Positions 1 through 9,777 of a DNA stretch of 64,000 nucleotides are shown in pieces. Position 1 is the stretch's first letter, and each line of letters begins with the position of its first letter. The notes below the pieces were generated by a model. That model had not been told where the DNA came from. It made no database searches and worked only from the letters and a program-made list of their open reading frames with translations. The position numbers were made by a program, and so were the translations under genes. The stretch comes from Diphasiastrum complanatum. Lineage: Eukaryota > Streptophyta > Lycopodiopsida > Lycopodiales > Lycopodiaceae. Where the stretch lies: the NCBI GenBank assembly GCA_029204225.1, contig CM055111.1, positions 13,020,697-13,084,696 on the forward strand, written 5' to 3'.

Positions 1-98
1 GCGTCATTCTCAAATACACTGAAGCCTCTATCTGTGGAATCTCGTTTGGCTTCTTCAGTATAAGAGCATGGAATATCAGTTTCTCCAAGTTCATGAAG
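1..98 (-). CDS. Candidate next exon (exon 12) of the BAG6-like gene, running off the left edge
   Basis: On the minus strand an open reading frame follows a plausible acceptor (tgtcttcaacag, cut between 99 and 98) and runs to the window edge. It encodes an acidic, linker-like peptide that starts LHELGETDIP and ends FSVFENDA. Its phase (0) matches the phase-0 donor of the last secure exon at 15124, and the next conserved block expected in the plant family (a PLGLG..GLQPKR-type segment) is not found elsewhere in the window. It would imply a 15 kb intron filled with retroelements. I do not recognise the peptide itself, so it could be an exon of another gene or a chance frame. Confidence 0.35.
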
Positions 99-2044
99 CT
101 GTTGAAGACATTATGGTGATCAAAACTTGAGCCACATGGCAAAAAGCATCAACACAAGGAAAGGATAGAGATAATCCTATATAAAACTACACTAAAAAGC
201 TATACTGAAACAAAGAATAAGATGGCGCATAAATGAAGAAGCATCCAGGCAGTGATTGGAGTAGGACAGGGAGATATCTGGGAACAGTTTCTCGGTATGG
301 CATCTTCTGGCTATACTCCCAGTTTAGCATCCTGACTTTGAATGCAGCCAAATACCCCAAAAATGTATGATCATTTTGTCCATACACAAACAAGCAGAAA
401 CAATACTGATAATAAGAAGGCTACTGCACATATGCAGTGCAGGGTTGTAACACTAGAAAAGATGCTATGTTTCTAGCAACATCCTGATGCACATGCTCAT
501 CTTCGAGGAAAATCGCTCTTCGTGAAATTCAATCGAAATCATCCACTGAAACCCGTCAAATTTTGTACAAAAAACACATCGAAGCAAACACCCTAACAGC
601 TTTAGAGGTTCCGACACTAAAAAAGTTGATATTAATAGGTCGTTATGACTTGAGCTTTTCAGGTGCCATCAACATGAACTGTATATATTTGTTCCTATAA
701 AAAGATACACATACATGAGGAAGGGCTTTGTGTCTCCCTCGTTACACCTGGTTTCTGGTGCCCCTCTTTAAATCCTATTCCAAACTTAGGCAGCAATACA
801 TTTCCAAACAGGCCAGCTTAGGAACCGACAAATGGCAGGCACAGAGTGGTCCATGCATAGATGGCATGTCCATCTTGGAAAGGCTCCATGAGCAGCTTAA
901 GCAATACACTCTCACTAGACCTTGGCAACAAAGAAAAAACTGGTTTTCTTAATCTGCCAATATCAACATAGAAAAGTGAAACATACTGCAAATTACAATT
1001 TGTATCTGCTAGATCCCAGATTGTCAATGCAATTAGAACTACACAGTGACAAGGCTGGTGAGACAATGATGTATTTCTTTCATCTTGATTCTCACAAGGG
1101 TTTTTTAATCCTAAATGTTGGTGTACTTCTTTTTTAATCTGAAAACAGGCCTTCAGCATGAGTTTTGCTCGCGTCTGGCATGGAATTGAACCTGCGGGGG
1201 CAGGCCCAATCCAAGCACGCTACACCAGCACAGCAGTCATGGGACGATAATGCTGATATATTTTTCAAGAATAAGTATTGGAACAAAGGCGCCGATTTCC
1301 TCCAAGTGTCTGCCCTATCATGTTGCTGCTGTTGCACATATACGGTCCTTGAACATTCACCGTAGATCTCAAAATTATCTATCTGATGTGTTTTTCTACT
1401 ATTGTACCTCTTCTAACCTGTCTCGCAATATTCTAGATTCAAATAGTTGAATGATGACAGGATAGCCAAAACACCGCTTGGAATGACAAGATCTTACCAT
1501 GTCAGAAGGATGTGTGGTAAGAATCATGAAAATGGAAACTCTGCGATGGGCATGAAAAATTTTATGAGCGTCAGATTGTAAATCAAATCAGGCCCAGTTT
1601 TATCTTTGCAATGCAATAGCTTAAGAAAGAAAGTAAATAAGAAAGTTTTGAGTTTTATTGATATCTTAATAACGAAAGGTCCATAAAATTATAAAGTAAA
1701 TCTCAAATTTATTACTAATTAAGAGAGTATAAATACGTCTGCAATAGAAAATTGTAAAGAAATATAGTAACTATTGGAACCCTGCTTTCCTTATTGCCAC
1801 TATAATAGTTGTCCCAAAGCAACAAGTGACCCTGCTGGTCTGTAACTAATAAGAGAGCTCACATAAAGAACTCAAATGAATCAAAGTATCTAGATATCAA
1901 TGAAACTGTCTAAAACAATAGCATCATGCAATGTCCTCAGATATGCATCTGAAAAATGAGCATCGTCAACGAGAAGTGTCATTGATTGACCATGAAAGAG
2001 ACAATGATGTCTTCTTTGGATCTCAAAACAAGTCGAGCATGATT
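99..2044. other. Gene-free stretch, intron-like
   Basis: AT-rich sequence with no recognisable coding similarity. Short open frames, such as 113 codons at 818-1159 on the minus strand, show no known motif. The only structured feature I see is a weak pol III promoter-like pair at 1182-1227. If the exon at 1-98 is real, this is part of the terminal visible intron of the BAG6-like gene. Confidence 0.5.
1182..1227 (-). other. Possible tRNA-derived SINE promoter (A and B boxes)
   Basis: Reading the minus strand, TGGTGTAGCGTGCTTGG (1227-1211) resembles a tRNA A box and GGTTCAATTCC (1192-1182) is a near-perfect B box. The gap between them is shorter than in a normal tRNA gene and no full cloverleaf folds, so this is at best the head of an old SINE or a tRNA fragment. 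Confidence 0.2.
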
Positions 2045-2304
2045 GATATATATATATATACATAACAGACATGAGGGTCCGGGCCGGACGCGGGCATTCC
2101 GCGTCCGCATCCGGCGTCCGGACCCGGACGCGTCTGACCCCCGGATGCAAGGTCGGACGCGTCCATATATTTTTTTATTTTTTTTGGCTAAAAAAATAAA
2201 ATAAAAAATTATAAAAAAAAAAAAACGGACGCGTCCGGGGACAGAGACGCACCCCTGGCGCGTCCGCGTCCGGTCGCTTCCTTAGATACATATATATATA
2301 TATA
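2045..2304. repeat. GC-rich palindromic (foldback-like) element between TA tracts
   Basis: A very GC-rich island sits in AT-rich DNA. It is bounded by (TA)n tracts at about 2045-2061 and 2288-2304. Inside are repeated copies of the palindrome GGACGCGTCC, the perfect 8-bp hairpin GCGTCCGG-AC-CCGGACGC, and GTCCGGGCCGGAC. A long A/T-only core at about 2166-2225 separates the two GC arms, and both arms face the core with CGGACGCGTCC. There is no coding capacity. The structure suggests a small foldback or MITE-like element inserted at TA, but no target duplication can be separated from the TA repeats. Confidence 0.45.
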
Positions 2305-2459
2305 ATGGAAAATAAAGGAGTGAAACACCATACCAGGAGAGAAATAGAAATCAATCCAATAGATGTGAGGAGTACCAAGACAAACAATACCCTTGAAAAT
2401 AGATCGCACCTTGTGATGTGAGTGCTAGCCATGGATATCTCTCTTTACCCATATGTATA

Positions 2460-3225
2460 CTATATAGTATCAAATTCCAAAACTCCCTGAATGTCGATGA
2501 TTAATCTGAAGACATCCTCCACCTAGATAGAAGGCATGGCAAACTCGACTTGGACAAGTTCATGCTAAACAAAACGCTTAGCCCCAAAACGCATATTGAC
2601 GTTAAGTTGTGTGAGTCCAAGGACGTCAACCAAATGCACCATGTCTCTATTGCATACATAGTTGTAGGGGTAACCAAAATGTCAAAAAGATGACACTTAC
2701 TCAAAGCATCCCATATGTCTCCTCAAAAAAATTGCTCAATTCGACTAAGGAGGTTTGCCTTTTCCAAGTCGACTAGTGGTTTCATACCAAAGATGGGGCC
2801 CAAGAGGAATACACCCATGTATGTGTTGGAGGAGAGTATCTTCCATCCAATGTAAACTCATACCTATGCATATTATATCTCAATGTATTAAAGACCATGA
2901 TCTTGGTCTTCTTTATATTGACCGCTAGACCCCATGTGCTAAAAAATGTGTGGAATGTGTCCATTTGTTGTTGTAACCCCTCTCTAGTTGGAAAGACTAG
3001 AACCACATCATCAAAACATAGCAAGATAGAGATTAGTATGTGACATAATTTGCATCCATGTCCACGATTTTGGTCAAAAATCCTCTCTAACTCATGCGTC
3101 ACTATAAAGGGTGACTATGATAGGAGAGAGTGAACAACCTTGCTTCACTCCTATAGTACAATCATCTGAGATCCATAGTTAAATCTAAAGCATCCCTTGC
3201 CTTTAGTGGCACAACAACCAAAACC
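2460..3225 (-). pseudogene. LINE reverse transcriptase fragment (RT fingers/palm to thumb), degenerate
   Basis: The minus-strand translation matches the better-preserved LINE copy at 22702-24760 in this window. It has GVKQGCSLSP (RT motif B), then LERIF, then a damaged catalytic motif CFDDVVLV where the other copy has YVDDVVLV, then NIKKTKIMVFNT, and further down KCHLFDILVTPT. The series continues to the DIQGV region near 2466. Frameshifts and in-frame stops are present, and the first aspartate box region is missing, so it cannot encode an active enzyme. The 5' part is cut by the LTR element starting at 3247, which probably removed sequence on insertion or later. Confidence 0.75.
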
Positions 3226-3246
3226 ATGTCAGATGAGAAACTAAGA

Positions 3247-3480
3247 TTTCATATTGCATGTTTCATTCCCAGTTGTGTTAGGCTCAAGTAGTCCTTGAAA
3301 TCAACATTACTAGGGTCCTGGGCTCATTGTTTTAAGCTATTCTTAGCACCATCATTCCACAATTTCATATTGCATGCTTCATTCCTAGTTGTGTTAGGCT
3401 CAAGGAGTCCTTGAAATGAACATTACTAGGGTCCTGGGCTCATTGTTTTAAGCTATTCTTAGCATCATCATTCTACAACA
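3247..3480 (+). repeat. 5' LTR remnant of the outer element, tail duplicated in tandem
   Basis: Two tandem copies of the last ~115 bp of the LTR lie here (about 3247-3362 and 3363-3480). Each begins atttcatattgcatg and runs to the ttcttagca..catcatt segment; only the second ends exactly at CAACA next to the primer-binding site. The same segment ends the 3' LTR at 9162. Confidence 0.75.
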
Positions 3481-3481
3481 G

Positions 3482-3493
3482 TGGTATCAGAGC
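3482..3493 (+). other. Primer-binding site of the outer element
   Basis: TGGTATCAGAGC lies one base after the LTR end. It is complementary to the 3' end of plant initiator methionine tRNA, the usual minus-strand primer of Ty1/copia and many Ty3 elements. Confidence 0.85.
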
Positions 3494-3549
3494 ATCACGG
3501 TTGAAGCATGAATCTAGAAATCTAAACTTCATTTTTCTTATGCATGCAT

Positions 3550-4289
3550 GATGGATTTATTTGGATCTCATGATCCATATAGAATTCGTTTAGAATCTAA
3601 GTCCAACTATGATGCATGGAGAGATAGTGACAGGACAATTTTGGAAGCCGAGCTTATCAGATTCAGAGTATGATATATGGTGCCAGACTAATGATATAGC
3701 TATAGCCCATATATGTTTGCCATTGTCATATGATTTAATTTTGAATTACGGTGAGGAATCATGTGCAGAATTATTATGGAAAAAGCTAGAGCAGCAATAT
3801 TCCGTGGAGCAAAGAAATAATCATTGTCAAGAAGATTATTTGTTATGTAGGACAGAAGAAAAATATATGCAAAGGATTTTGGTTCGTATGCAGGATGTAT
3901 GCATGCGTAATACCAATTTACAGGATGTATGTGAATTGAAAAGATTGAGTAGTCCTCAGTCACCAGCATCTGACATGCAGGTTTCCATTCAAGGGGAATC
4001 CACTTCTAGTTCCTTGCAGCATGATCAGCATGAAGGGCAACTTCAGCTTTGCATGCAGGATGTATGCATGCAGTCGGATTCTCGACAGAGGGAATCCAAT
4101 ATACCTTTGCTACAGGAGATTTCAAATCCTGCTGATCGTCATGATCCTCTAGAGGATATGTTCTCTTCCACTCAGGAAGAATTTTTGTCTTGCTTGCAAG
4201 GTGAACCCAACGGATGCCTGCAAGATCTCATAACTCCTCATACAGATCAACCTAGAAACAGGATCTTTGTTTGTAGAGCTTGTTATTGA
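3550..4289 (+). pseudogene. gag-like remnant (UBN2/copia gag type) with an internal repeat
   Basis: An ATG at 3550 opens MDLFGSHDPYRIRLESKSNY followed by DAWRD, the usual start of copia-type Gag. A one-base shift then leads into the frame 3609-4289, which carries LCLP, ELLWKKLEQQYSVEQ and related text typical of the UBN2 gag domain. The rest is unusual: it is rich in Q, S and C and repeats the motif (C/L)MQDVCM three times, which comes from the DNA repeat caggatgtatgcatg. No zinc knuckle was seen. It is probably a defective Gag, or a diverged structural protein in a non-autonomous element. Confidence 0.5.
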
Positions 4290-4518
4290 TAATTTGAAAC
4301 ATGACGCTCCTATGATTCCAATGCAGGATACCGAGCAGCTGCATGTACCTACTGCTGAAGTGCCGGACATTTCTGATGACGAGGAAGATGCCTCATTTAC
4401 TCTTGTTGGGTGTTGTCCCGACACAACTTTCGATTTGTTGTATCTTCATATGATGCATGCAAATCCATACGAGTTGTGCAAAATTCGGCATGTAAATAAA
4501 CTTTGTAAAGGGCATTAG
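4267..4518 (+). CDS. Small ORF before the polypurine tract, unknown
   Basis: An 83-codon frame overlaps the end of the gag remnant and stops 23 bp before the polypurine tract. It is acidic in the middle (DISDDEEDAS) and has no motif I recognise. It may be the tail of the original polyprotein after a frameshift. Confidence 0.2.
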   Translation: MFVELVIDNLKHDAPMIPMQDTEQLHVPTAEVPDISDDEEDASFTLVGCCPDTTFDLLYLHMMHANPYELCKIRHVNKLCKGH

Positions 4519-4540
4519 GAGTTATTCATTTAACTGATTT

Positions 4541-4550
4541 AGAGGGGAGT
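4541..4550 (+). other. Polypurine tract of the outer element
   Basis: agaggggagt immediately precedes the 3' LTR start TGTTGAACTT. This is the expected plus-strand primer position. Confidence 0.7.
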
Positions 4551-5514
4551 TGTTGAACTTATAAACCTAGTCAAATGAATAGTACATGCCACATGAACAA
4601 TAATTGGGTACAAATTTTTAAGGCCCAAATACTTAGGCAAACTAAGTCCCAAACTTGTGGTGTAGGCCTTCTTGCATGATGATGCCTATGACTCCACTTG
4701 AGTTTGGTAGACCCCCATGCACATGTGCATGGGGGAGTACTAGTTAGATTTCCACCTATTAACATTAGATGTGGCATGCATGTGACATGCAAGTGGCATG
4801 CAAATGCATGCATAGGAATTAGACACTTGGCATTTGCATGCCAACCATTGTACATTCACAAATTCTATTTAATAGAGGCAATCACCCTCCTACCACAAGA
4901 TGGTGAGAGAGAGATTTGGAACTTTCTTCCATCTTCATTGTGCTCCGTGTTTTCTTGCTCCATTCTTCATTTTCCTTGTGTACGAACTTGCTGCAGGGAC
5001 AGATCTCATTTCTGGTGGATCTCCATCATTACAATCCAATTCTGGTGGAATCAAGTGCAAATTGCTTGTAGGAGGAGGGCACTACCAGCCATACTACTAC
5101 TACTATCATTGGTTGCATATTTGGAGCCAGAACAGCCCACTAATCATTGTTGATTGGGCGCTGCCTCAGATTAGTAGATTCTACTTTTTCTCCTTAAATA
5201 CTTTTCAGAAATTGATGAATTCAAAAGCATTTGTTTTCTATTAGAAGGGTGTCATCACTAATAGTGATTAGAGGCAAATTAGAGGATGATTAGGATCTGA
5301 TTTTCCAGATCTGGTCCTGCTGATTGGAGTGGCCAGCAAGTAGAATTCATTTCCATTTTGATTCATTGATCTAGCATAGAGGAGAGTTCACATAGACTTG
5401 AACTAGGATCAAAATTTGGGATCCATTGGTTGCTGTTTTTTCATTTCTACTTGCATGACAATTGCATGTCAAGATTTCATATTGCATGTTTCATTCCTAG
5501 TTGTGTTAGGCTCA
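4551..5514 (+). repeat. 3' LTR of the outer element, left part
   Basis: The LTR runs from TGTTGAACTT to the point where the nested element is inserted after ggctca, and resumes at about 9080. It includes a cluster of GCATGC palindromes at about 4770-4830, such as ggcatgcatgtgacatgc, which could fold. The uninterrupted LTR would be close to 1.04 kb. Confidence 0.7.
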
Positions 5515-5956
5515 GTTATGGACTCGGCTCATTACATTCGCCGCGTCCATTTACATTTACTTTACTTTATGCATAAGCAGGCCTTGGGCCTTTTTTTATT
5601 CATTAGTGACACTTAGACTATATGGTTGGCCTTTGGCCTTATTATTCATTATTAGGCCATTTGGACATATTACTGGAGAGTGGTGGCCTTCTTGGAGGGC
5701 GCACTATTTTCCCTCCCAGTTGGGCCCTAGCCACCGGAAGCTTCCTTTTAGGGCTTCCTCTTGGCTATAAGTAGGGAAACTATGTCATTTGTTATTCAGC
5801 TGATGATATTGATCTCTCTCTTTAGCCTCCTTAATCTCTCTCTTTCCTGCTTTCTAGGGTTAAGTCTTGCTTATGTGCCGCTTTCATAGCTTAAGTCTTG
5901 CTTATGTGATGCTTTCATAGCTTAGCTCTAGATCAATTGTGGCTCTATTCTTAACT
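5515..5956 (+). repeat. 5' LTR of the nested element
   Basis: 442 bp, closely matching 8646-9078. It contains a TATA-like ggctataagtaggg at about 5762 followed by CT-rich leader sequence, as expected of an LTR promoter. Confidence 0.85.
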
Positions 5957-5968
5957 TGGTATCAAAGC
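5957..5968 (+). other. Primer-binding site of the nested element
   Basis: TGGTATCAAAGC directly follows the LTR. It differs from the usual TGGTATCAGAGC at one base. Confidence 0.75.
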
Positions 5969-6521
5969 ACTTTCCTGATTGCTGAATCTCAGATCTGATT
6001 TTTTTGATTGGGTGCCCATTTTCTTTGCTGATTTTTCTCTCTTTGCTGAGGGCTTTCGTCTCTTTGCTTCAGCAACATTGCGCACAGTTTGGAGGAGGAC
6101 CAGCTCCCATCAGAGCATTTTCCTTGGCGGAGCTTTAGCAAATAGTTAGCGGAAGTACTTCCGCTAAATTTGGCGGCCGGAAAAAAAAAATTGGGCAGAT
6201 TATTTCCGGCGCACAAGTTCGTGATTTTTCTGGTCAGGCAAAGAAGCACTATGACATTATTTTTGGTGCAGCCTGGTTCTCTTCACTTGGTACTGTTGCT
6301 GTGGATCTCTCTCAGCAGACACTTTCCTTTACTCATGTTGGTCAACATCATTCACTTGTTGGTATTGATTCCTAGGATGACTATCAGTTGGTTACCGGGA
6401 AGCAGTTTATGCGTAGCCTGCCAAAGGCTCAGGATGCAGCTCTTCTTTCCATTCAGAGTACATCAGTTGTTGCTTCACTTTCACCATTCGTGGGTCCTCT
6501 TCGGATTTACAGGTTGTTGCT

Positions 6522-7879
6522 ATGTGCCTTGTGCCTATATGCCTTGATTCACAGATATTGTATTCAGTGGTCATTCCTGGTTTCATTGATATTCAGGCCG
6601 TATACCTTGGTGGTATTTCTACTATTGCTTTTGCTCATACCTCAGATAGCCCTCCTGATTCAGTGGTTGGTGTAGTATCTTCTCCATTGGTCTCTATATC
6701 TCCATCTCTTGAGTCCGTTATGGCTGATGTTCCTACTGATTTCTATGGGGTTCTTCACGGGTCCACGTTTGATGGTTCCCTCGCTATTGGTGATCAAGTT
6801 GTATCTTCTTTCACTTTACTCCATGGATCTCTGCTTGAGGTTTGTGAACCGCCTCATGATATTTTTACGGTTCCCTACATGATTCATGCGCCTTTGGCCC
6901 TTACCGTTACACATTTTCCATCTGAGGATATTTGCGAGATGGTCACTATTACTTATCTAGGGTATTTATATGCTGAGATCTTTCTAGATGAGTATACGGG
7001 CATCCTTCAGTCTCCTTGTGTTTCTACATATAGGTTTGCTGCAGTCCATGCCGATGCTATGGATATATGGCATTCCTAGTTATTACGTATAGCTTGGTTT
7101 CCATTTGGACCTGTTGATTGGTGCTAGTTTTTCCATATTAATGATCGCCTATGGTGCGGATATCTCTATGATTATGCATGTGGCTCTCTATCTGTTCCTT
7201 GGATTGTTGCTCATTGTCAGGCTTGGCATATCCTGATGGCTTGGGTTATTGCCTCCGTTCCAGCTATTGTTTGTCCAGGTGATCTTCAGATTCCCCGTCA
7301 TTTCAGGTTGCTCCATATCGCTTGGTCTCCGATGCTGACTTGCCACTTTGTTCTGGTTTTCCGAGACCATCAGAGTACCTTTTTGGGGATGTTGCTGCCA
7401 TATACTTCAGTATTGCTCATATGTGCTTTGATAATCATTCCCAGCTACACGTGGATATTGATCCGATGCTTGCTACTGATGTTGGGAATCATGTTTCTCG
7501 TTTTAGTGCATTTCTTCTATTCCTCACTTTTGCGCCTGGTGTGTACTTTGGGATTACACTTGCGGCCAGTTCCGATGGGTCATCCGATTCTCCATCCGTT
7601 TTTGGTGTATCCTATGATGGATTGGTATGTCCATATGAGGTCTTTCTGGATGAGTTTTTCGGCTATAGTTTTTCAGTTGAGACCTCTACTATTTCTAGAT
7701 TTGTTGCTATTGTTTTTATGCATCATGTCTTTTTAGATGATGCATTGATTTCTTGGACCTTCTGGAGCTTTTGGCATGCTGCTCTTCTCGTGATAGGGGC
7801 CTTGAAGGCACCGTGTGTCCATGGGCCTTATGGATACCTTGGGCTTTTGACCATGTTGGTGCACATTTCTCCATTTTAG
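6522..7879 (+). pseudogene. Interior coding-like region of the nested element, unknown function
   Basis: Two 185-codon frames (6522-7079 and 7322-7879) share composition and short similar segments, such as (Y)EVFLDEF versus (A)EIFLDEY. This suggests an internal duplication of one degenerate sequence. They are rich in hydrophobic and aromatic residues. I find no protease, RT, RNase H or integrase motif. The DNA holds dispersed copies of cttggcattcctgg and ggataccttgg near 8160-8300. This may be a captured or decayed segment rather than a working gene. Confidence 0.3.
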
Positions 7880-8598
7880 CTATCCTTTGTCAGGATGATC
7901 TCTTTATGATCCATGTTTCCTGGCATATCGCTTGCTTTTCCATGCTACTACAGTGTGCCTGTCATCCTGCTTATGTTCCCACTCCTTGGTGCTGGTCTTC
8001 TGATGCTGCTATCTTTTCTTGGGGCACCTATATCACTGAGTTTGCACATATGGTTGATGGTTACGTGTATGATGCGGCTATTCGCAATGAGTGTCCATCT
8101 CTTTTCCAGTTTCCTTATTGGCTTCCCGTTGCTGATGCAGTTCTACCTTCTCGGGCTTTTTGGATACCTTGGTATGATGTCCCTATCTTTTGGGCTGATC
8201 CTCCCCTATCTTGGGCATTACGGATACCTTGGCATTCCTGGTTGTTGGTTGATCTTCTTCTGGTTCCTTGGCATTCCTGGTTGTTCCATATTGCTTGGTT
8301 TCAGATGACGCGGCCGAGATGTTCCCTTCGTCGCCATGATGTTGATCCTGAGCTGTTCCCTTTCTTACCAGCTGCCATTCACCAGGTTCACCTTCACCAT
8401 AGTCGATGCTGCCGGCAGATTCAGTTTTTGGTCCAGTTCGATGGTCGTCCTGTTAAGGAGGCCACATGGGAGCCTATTGATGTCTTTTATCATACACCAT
8501 CACTTGCGGATCAGGATCGTGCTCCTCCTGCACTTGTTGATTCCTCTACATCAGATGCTGCTCTAGTTGTTGATGCACCAGGGCTTGCTGCTGTTTGA
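7753..8598 (+). pseudogene. ORF ending in a chromodomain-like tail (Ty3/gypsy integrase C-terminus remnant)
   Basis: The 281-codon frame is unremarkable until its last ~70 residues. There it reads QFLVQFDGRPVKEATWEPID, the signature of the chromodomain at the C-terminus of chromovirus (Ty3/gypsy) integrases, in which an aromatic-rich strand is followed by (E)ATWE. A Ser/Ala/Asp-rich tail and a stop at 8596-8598 follow, just before the purine tract and 3' LTR, where the end of pol would lie. So the element probably derives from a Ty3/gypsy chromovirus that lost the rest of pol. Whether the upstream part of the frame is translated is unknown. Confidence 0.5.
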
Positions 8599-8645
8599 TC
8601 CAATTTCTTTTCGACAGTTGGGTCTTTTTTTTTGTGCCGGGGAGA

Positions 8646-9078
8646 GTTATGGACTCGGCTCATTACATTCGCCGCATCCATTTACATTTACTTTACTTTA
8701 TGCATAAGCAGGCCTTGGGCCCTTTTAGTGACACTTAGACTATATGGTTGGCCTTTGGTCTTATTATTCATTATTAGGCCATTTGGACATATTACTGGAG
8801 AGTGGGGGCCTTCTTGTTGGGCTCACTATTTTCCCTCCCAGTTGGGCCCTAGCCACCGGAAGCTTCCTTTTAGGGCTTCCTCTTGGCTATAAGTAGGGAA
8901 ACTGTGTCATTTGTTATTCAGCTGATGATATTGATCTCTCTCTTTAGCCTCCTTAATCTCTCTCTTTCCTGCTTTCTAGGGCTAAGTCTTGCTTATGTGC
9001 TACTTTCATAGCTTAAGTCTTGCTTATGTGATGCTTTCATAGCTTAGCTCTAGATCATCTGTGGCTCTATTCTTAACT
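8646..9078 (+). repeat. 3' LTR of the nested element
   Basis: 433 bp, near-identical to 5515-5956, lacking the T-rich insertion seen after ggcctt in the 5' copy. It is followed by the GCTCA target duplication at 9080-9084. Confidence 0.85.
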
Positions 9079-9084
9079 AGCTCA

Positions 9085-9162
9085 AGTAGTCCTTGAAATC
9101 AACATTACTAGGGTCGTTGGCTCATTGTTTTAAGCTATTCTTAGCATCATCATTCTACAACA
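9085..9162 (+). repeat. 3' LTR of the outer element, right part
   Basis: Continuation of the LTR interrupted at 5514, ending TTCTACAACA exactly as at 3480. Confidence 0.75.
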
Positions 9163-9640
9163 TCTTCAACCTGTATGTAGGTGAGACCAATTTCTAAGAG
9201 CCTCTCTACGACCCTCCAGAAAAGTAGACCATATTACTAGTGTGATATTATATTTCTTCATCCTCCAAACTATACCTGAACTCTTATGATTAGAGTAGTA
9301 TCAAGAAAGCGATGAGCCTCCTATATAGCATGAGATTTGTCTCGAATACCATGTACCCTAAATATTGAGGGATTTCCTCTTCTTTCGAGAGTGTCATCAC
9401 CACCATCAAAGTCCTCTCTTTCTCAAATGAGTTTTTACTACAGCTGCCCAAGACTCCATCGCTTTGTCATGTTGTTTTGATTTAAGCTCAAGGTCATGAA
9501 TCATTGTCGATGGATGTTCCATTGGTATTTCCATCGCGTGTGTGCATGAATGTGTGGTGTGTCAAAAGTGTGAAAAGGGGCAGATGGAGGTGATGGAGGC
9601 TTGATCATGGCTTGGACAACCGCGATCAAGGTGGTCAAGC
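9163..9640 (-). pseudogene. LINE ORF1 fragment (P-rich, coiled-coil and RRM-like parts)
   Basis: On the minus strand the translated pieces follow the same order as the intact ORF1 at 25549-26604. A proline-rich start (PPSPPSAPFT) comes first, then a charged stretch ELKSKQHDKAMESWAAVV like the SSWADVLK region, then FRVHGIRDKS like the NVRVRGASF strand, then a TLVIW..FLEGRREAL stretch like TIVFLRFKDALLRQ. Several frameshifts and stops are present. The downstream part is cut off at 9162 by the outer LTR element. Confidence 0.5.
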
Positions 9641-9666
9641 AACACACACACACACACACACACACA
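9641..9666. repeat. (CA)n microsatellite
   Basis: About 13 CA units. On the minus strand this is a (TG)n tail directly after a degenerate LINE 3' end (9680-9726), so it may be the simple-repeat tail of that copy. Confidence 0.9.
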
Positions 9667-9723
9667 GAAGAGAGCACGGAAGCTTTACTAACGTCTTTTA
9701 CTACCAAAAGGCTCTGAGTATTA

Positions 9724-9726
<3 letters not shown>
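9667..9726 (-). mobile_element. Very short LINE 3' end with degenerate hairpin
   Basis: The minus strand reads gagccttttggtagtaaaag, then acgttagtaaagctt. This is a diverged copy of the family terminus (ATGCCTTTTGGCAT, GGAAAAGACATTAATAAAGC). It lies between a (CT)n tract (9728-9775) and a (TG)n tract (9641-9666). It is therefore either an extreme 5'-truncated insertion or a re-copied tail. Confidence 0.5.

Positions 9727-9727
<1 letters not shown>

Positions 9728-9775
<48 letters not shown>
9728..9775. repeat. (GA)n tract, i.e. (CT)n tail of a minus-strand LINE
   Basis: 24 uninterrupted GA units. On the minus strand it follows the hairpin end at 9777-9810, as in the other copies. Confidence 0.95.

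Positions 9776-9777
<2 letters not shown>

Larger units (their letters stand above)
5515..9079 (+). mobile_element. Complete nested LTR retrotransposon (about 3.56 kb), non-autonomous
   Basis: Two near-identical LTRs (5515-5956 and 8646-9078) enclose 2.7 kb. They are flanked by the direct repeat GCTCA (5510-5514 and 9080-9084), which lies inside the outer element's LTR. The LTRs start GTTATGG and end TTCTTAAC, giving GTTA/TAAC ends rather than TG/CA. A primer-binding site variant TGGTATCAAAGC follows the first LTR at 5957-5968, and a purine tract (ccggggaga) precedes the second. The two LTRs differ mainly by one ~9-bp length change, so the insertion is fairly recent. No protease, RT or integrase core is present. 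Confidence 0.85.
3247..9162 (+). mobile_element. Non-autonomous LTR retrotransposon (outer element), interrupted by a nested LTR element
   Basis: The element is defined by a right-hand part of its 5' LTR (to 3480), a primer-binding site TGGTATCAGAGC at 3482-3493, a short interior with a gag-like remnant, a polypurine tract at 4541-4550, and a 3' LTR that begins TGTTGAACTT at 4551 and ends TTCTACAACA at 9162. The 3' LTR is split by the nested element 5515-9079. Without the insert the element is about 2.3 kb and has no protease, integrase or RT. It therefore depends on enzymes from a relative. LTRs start TG and end CA. The 5' LTR lacks its first ~800 bp, so target duplications cannot be checked. 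Confidence 0.75.

Noticed and set aside
818-1159. 113-codon minus-strand ORF near the left edge, considered as a host exon
   Set aside because: No family similarity, and splice sites and phase do not connect well with the neighbouring candidates.
9163-9290. First thought to be the upstream part of the RT fragment at 2460-3225
   Set aside because: In another frame it aligns better and in order with the RRM-like part of LINE ORF1, together with the P-rich and coiled-coil text to its right.
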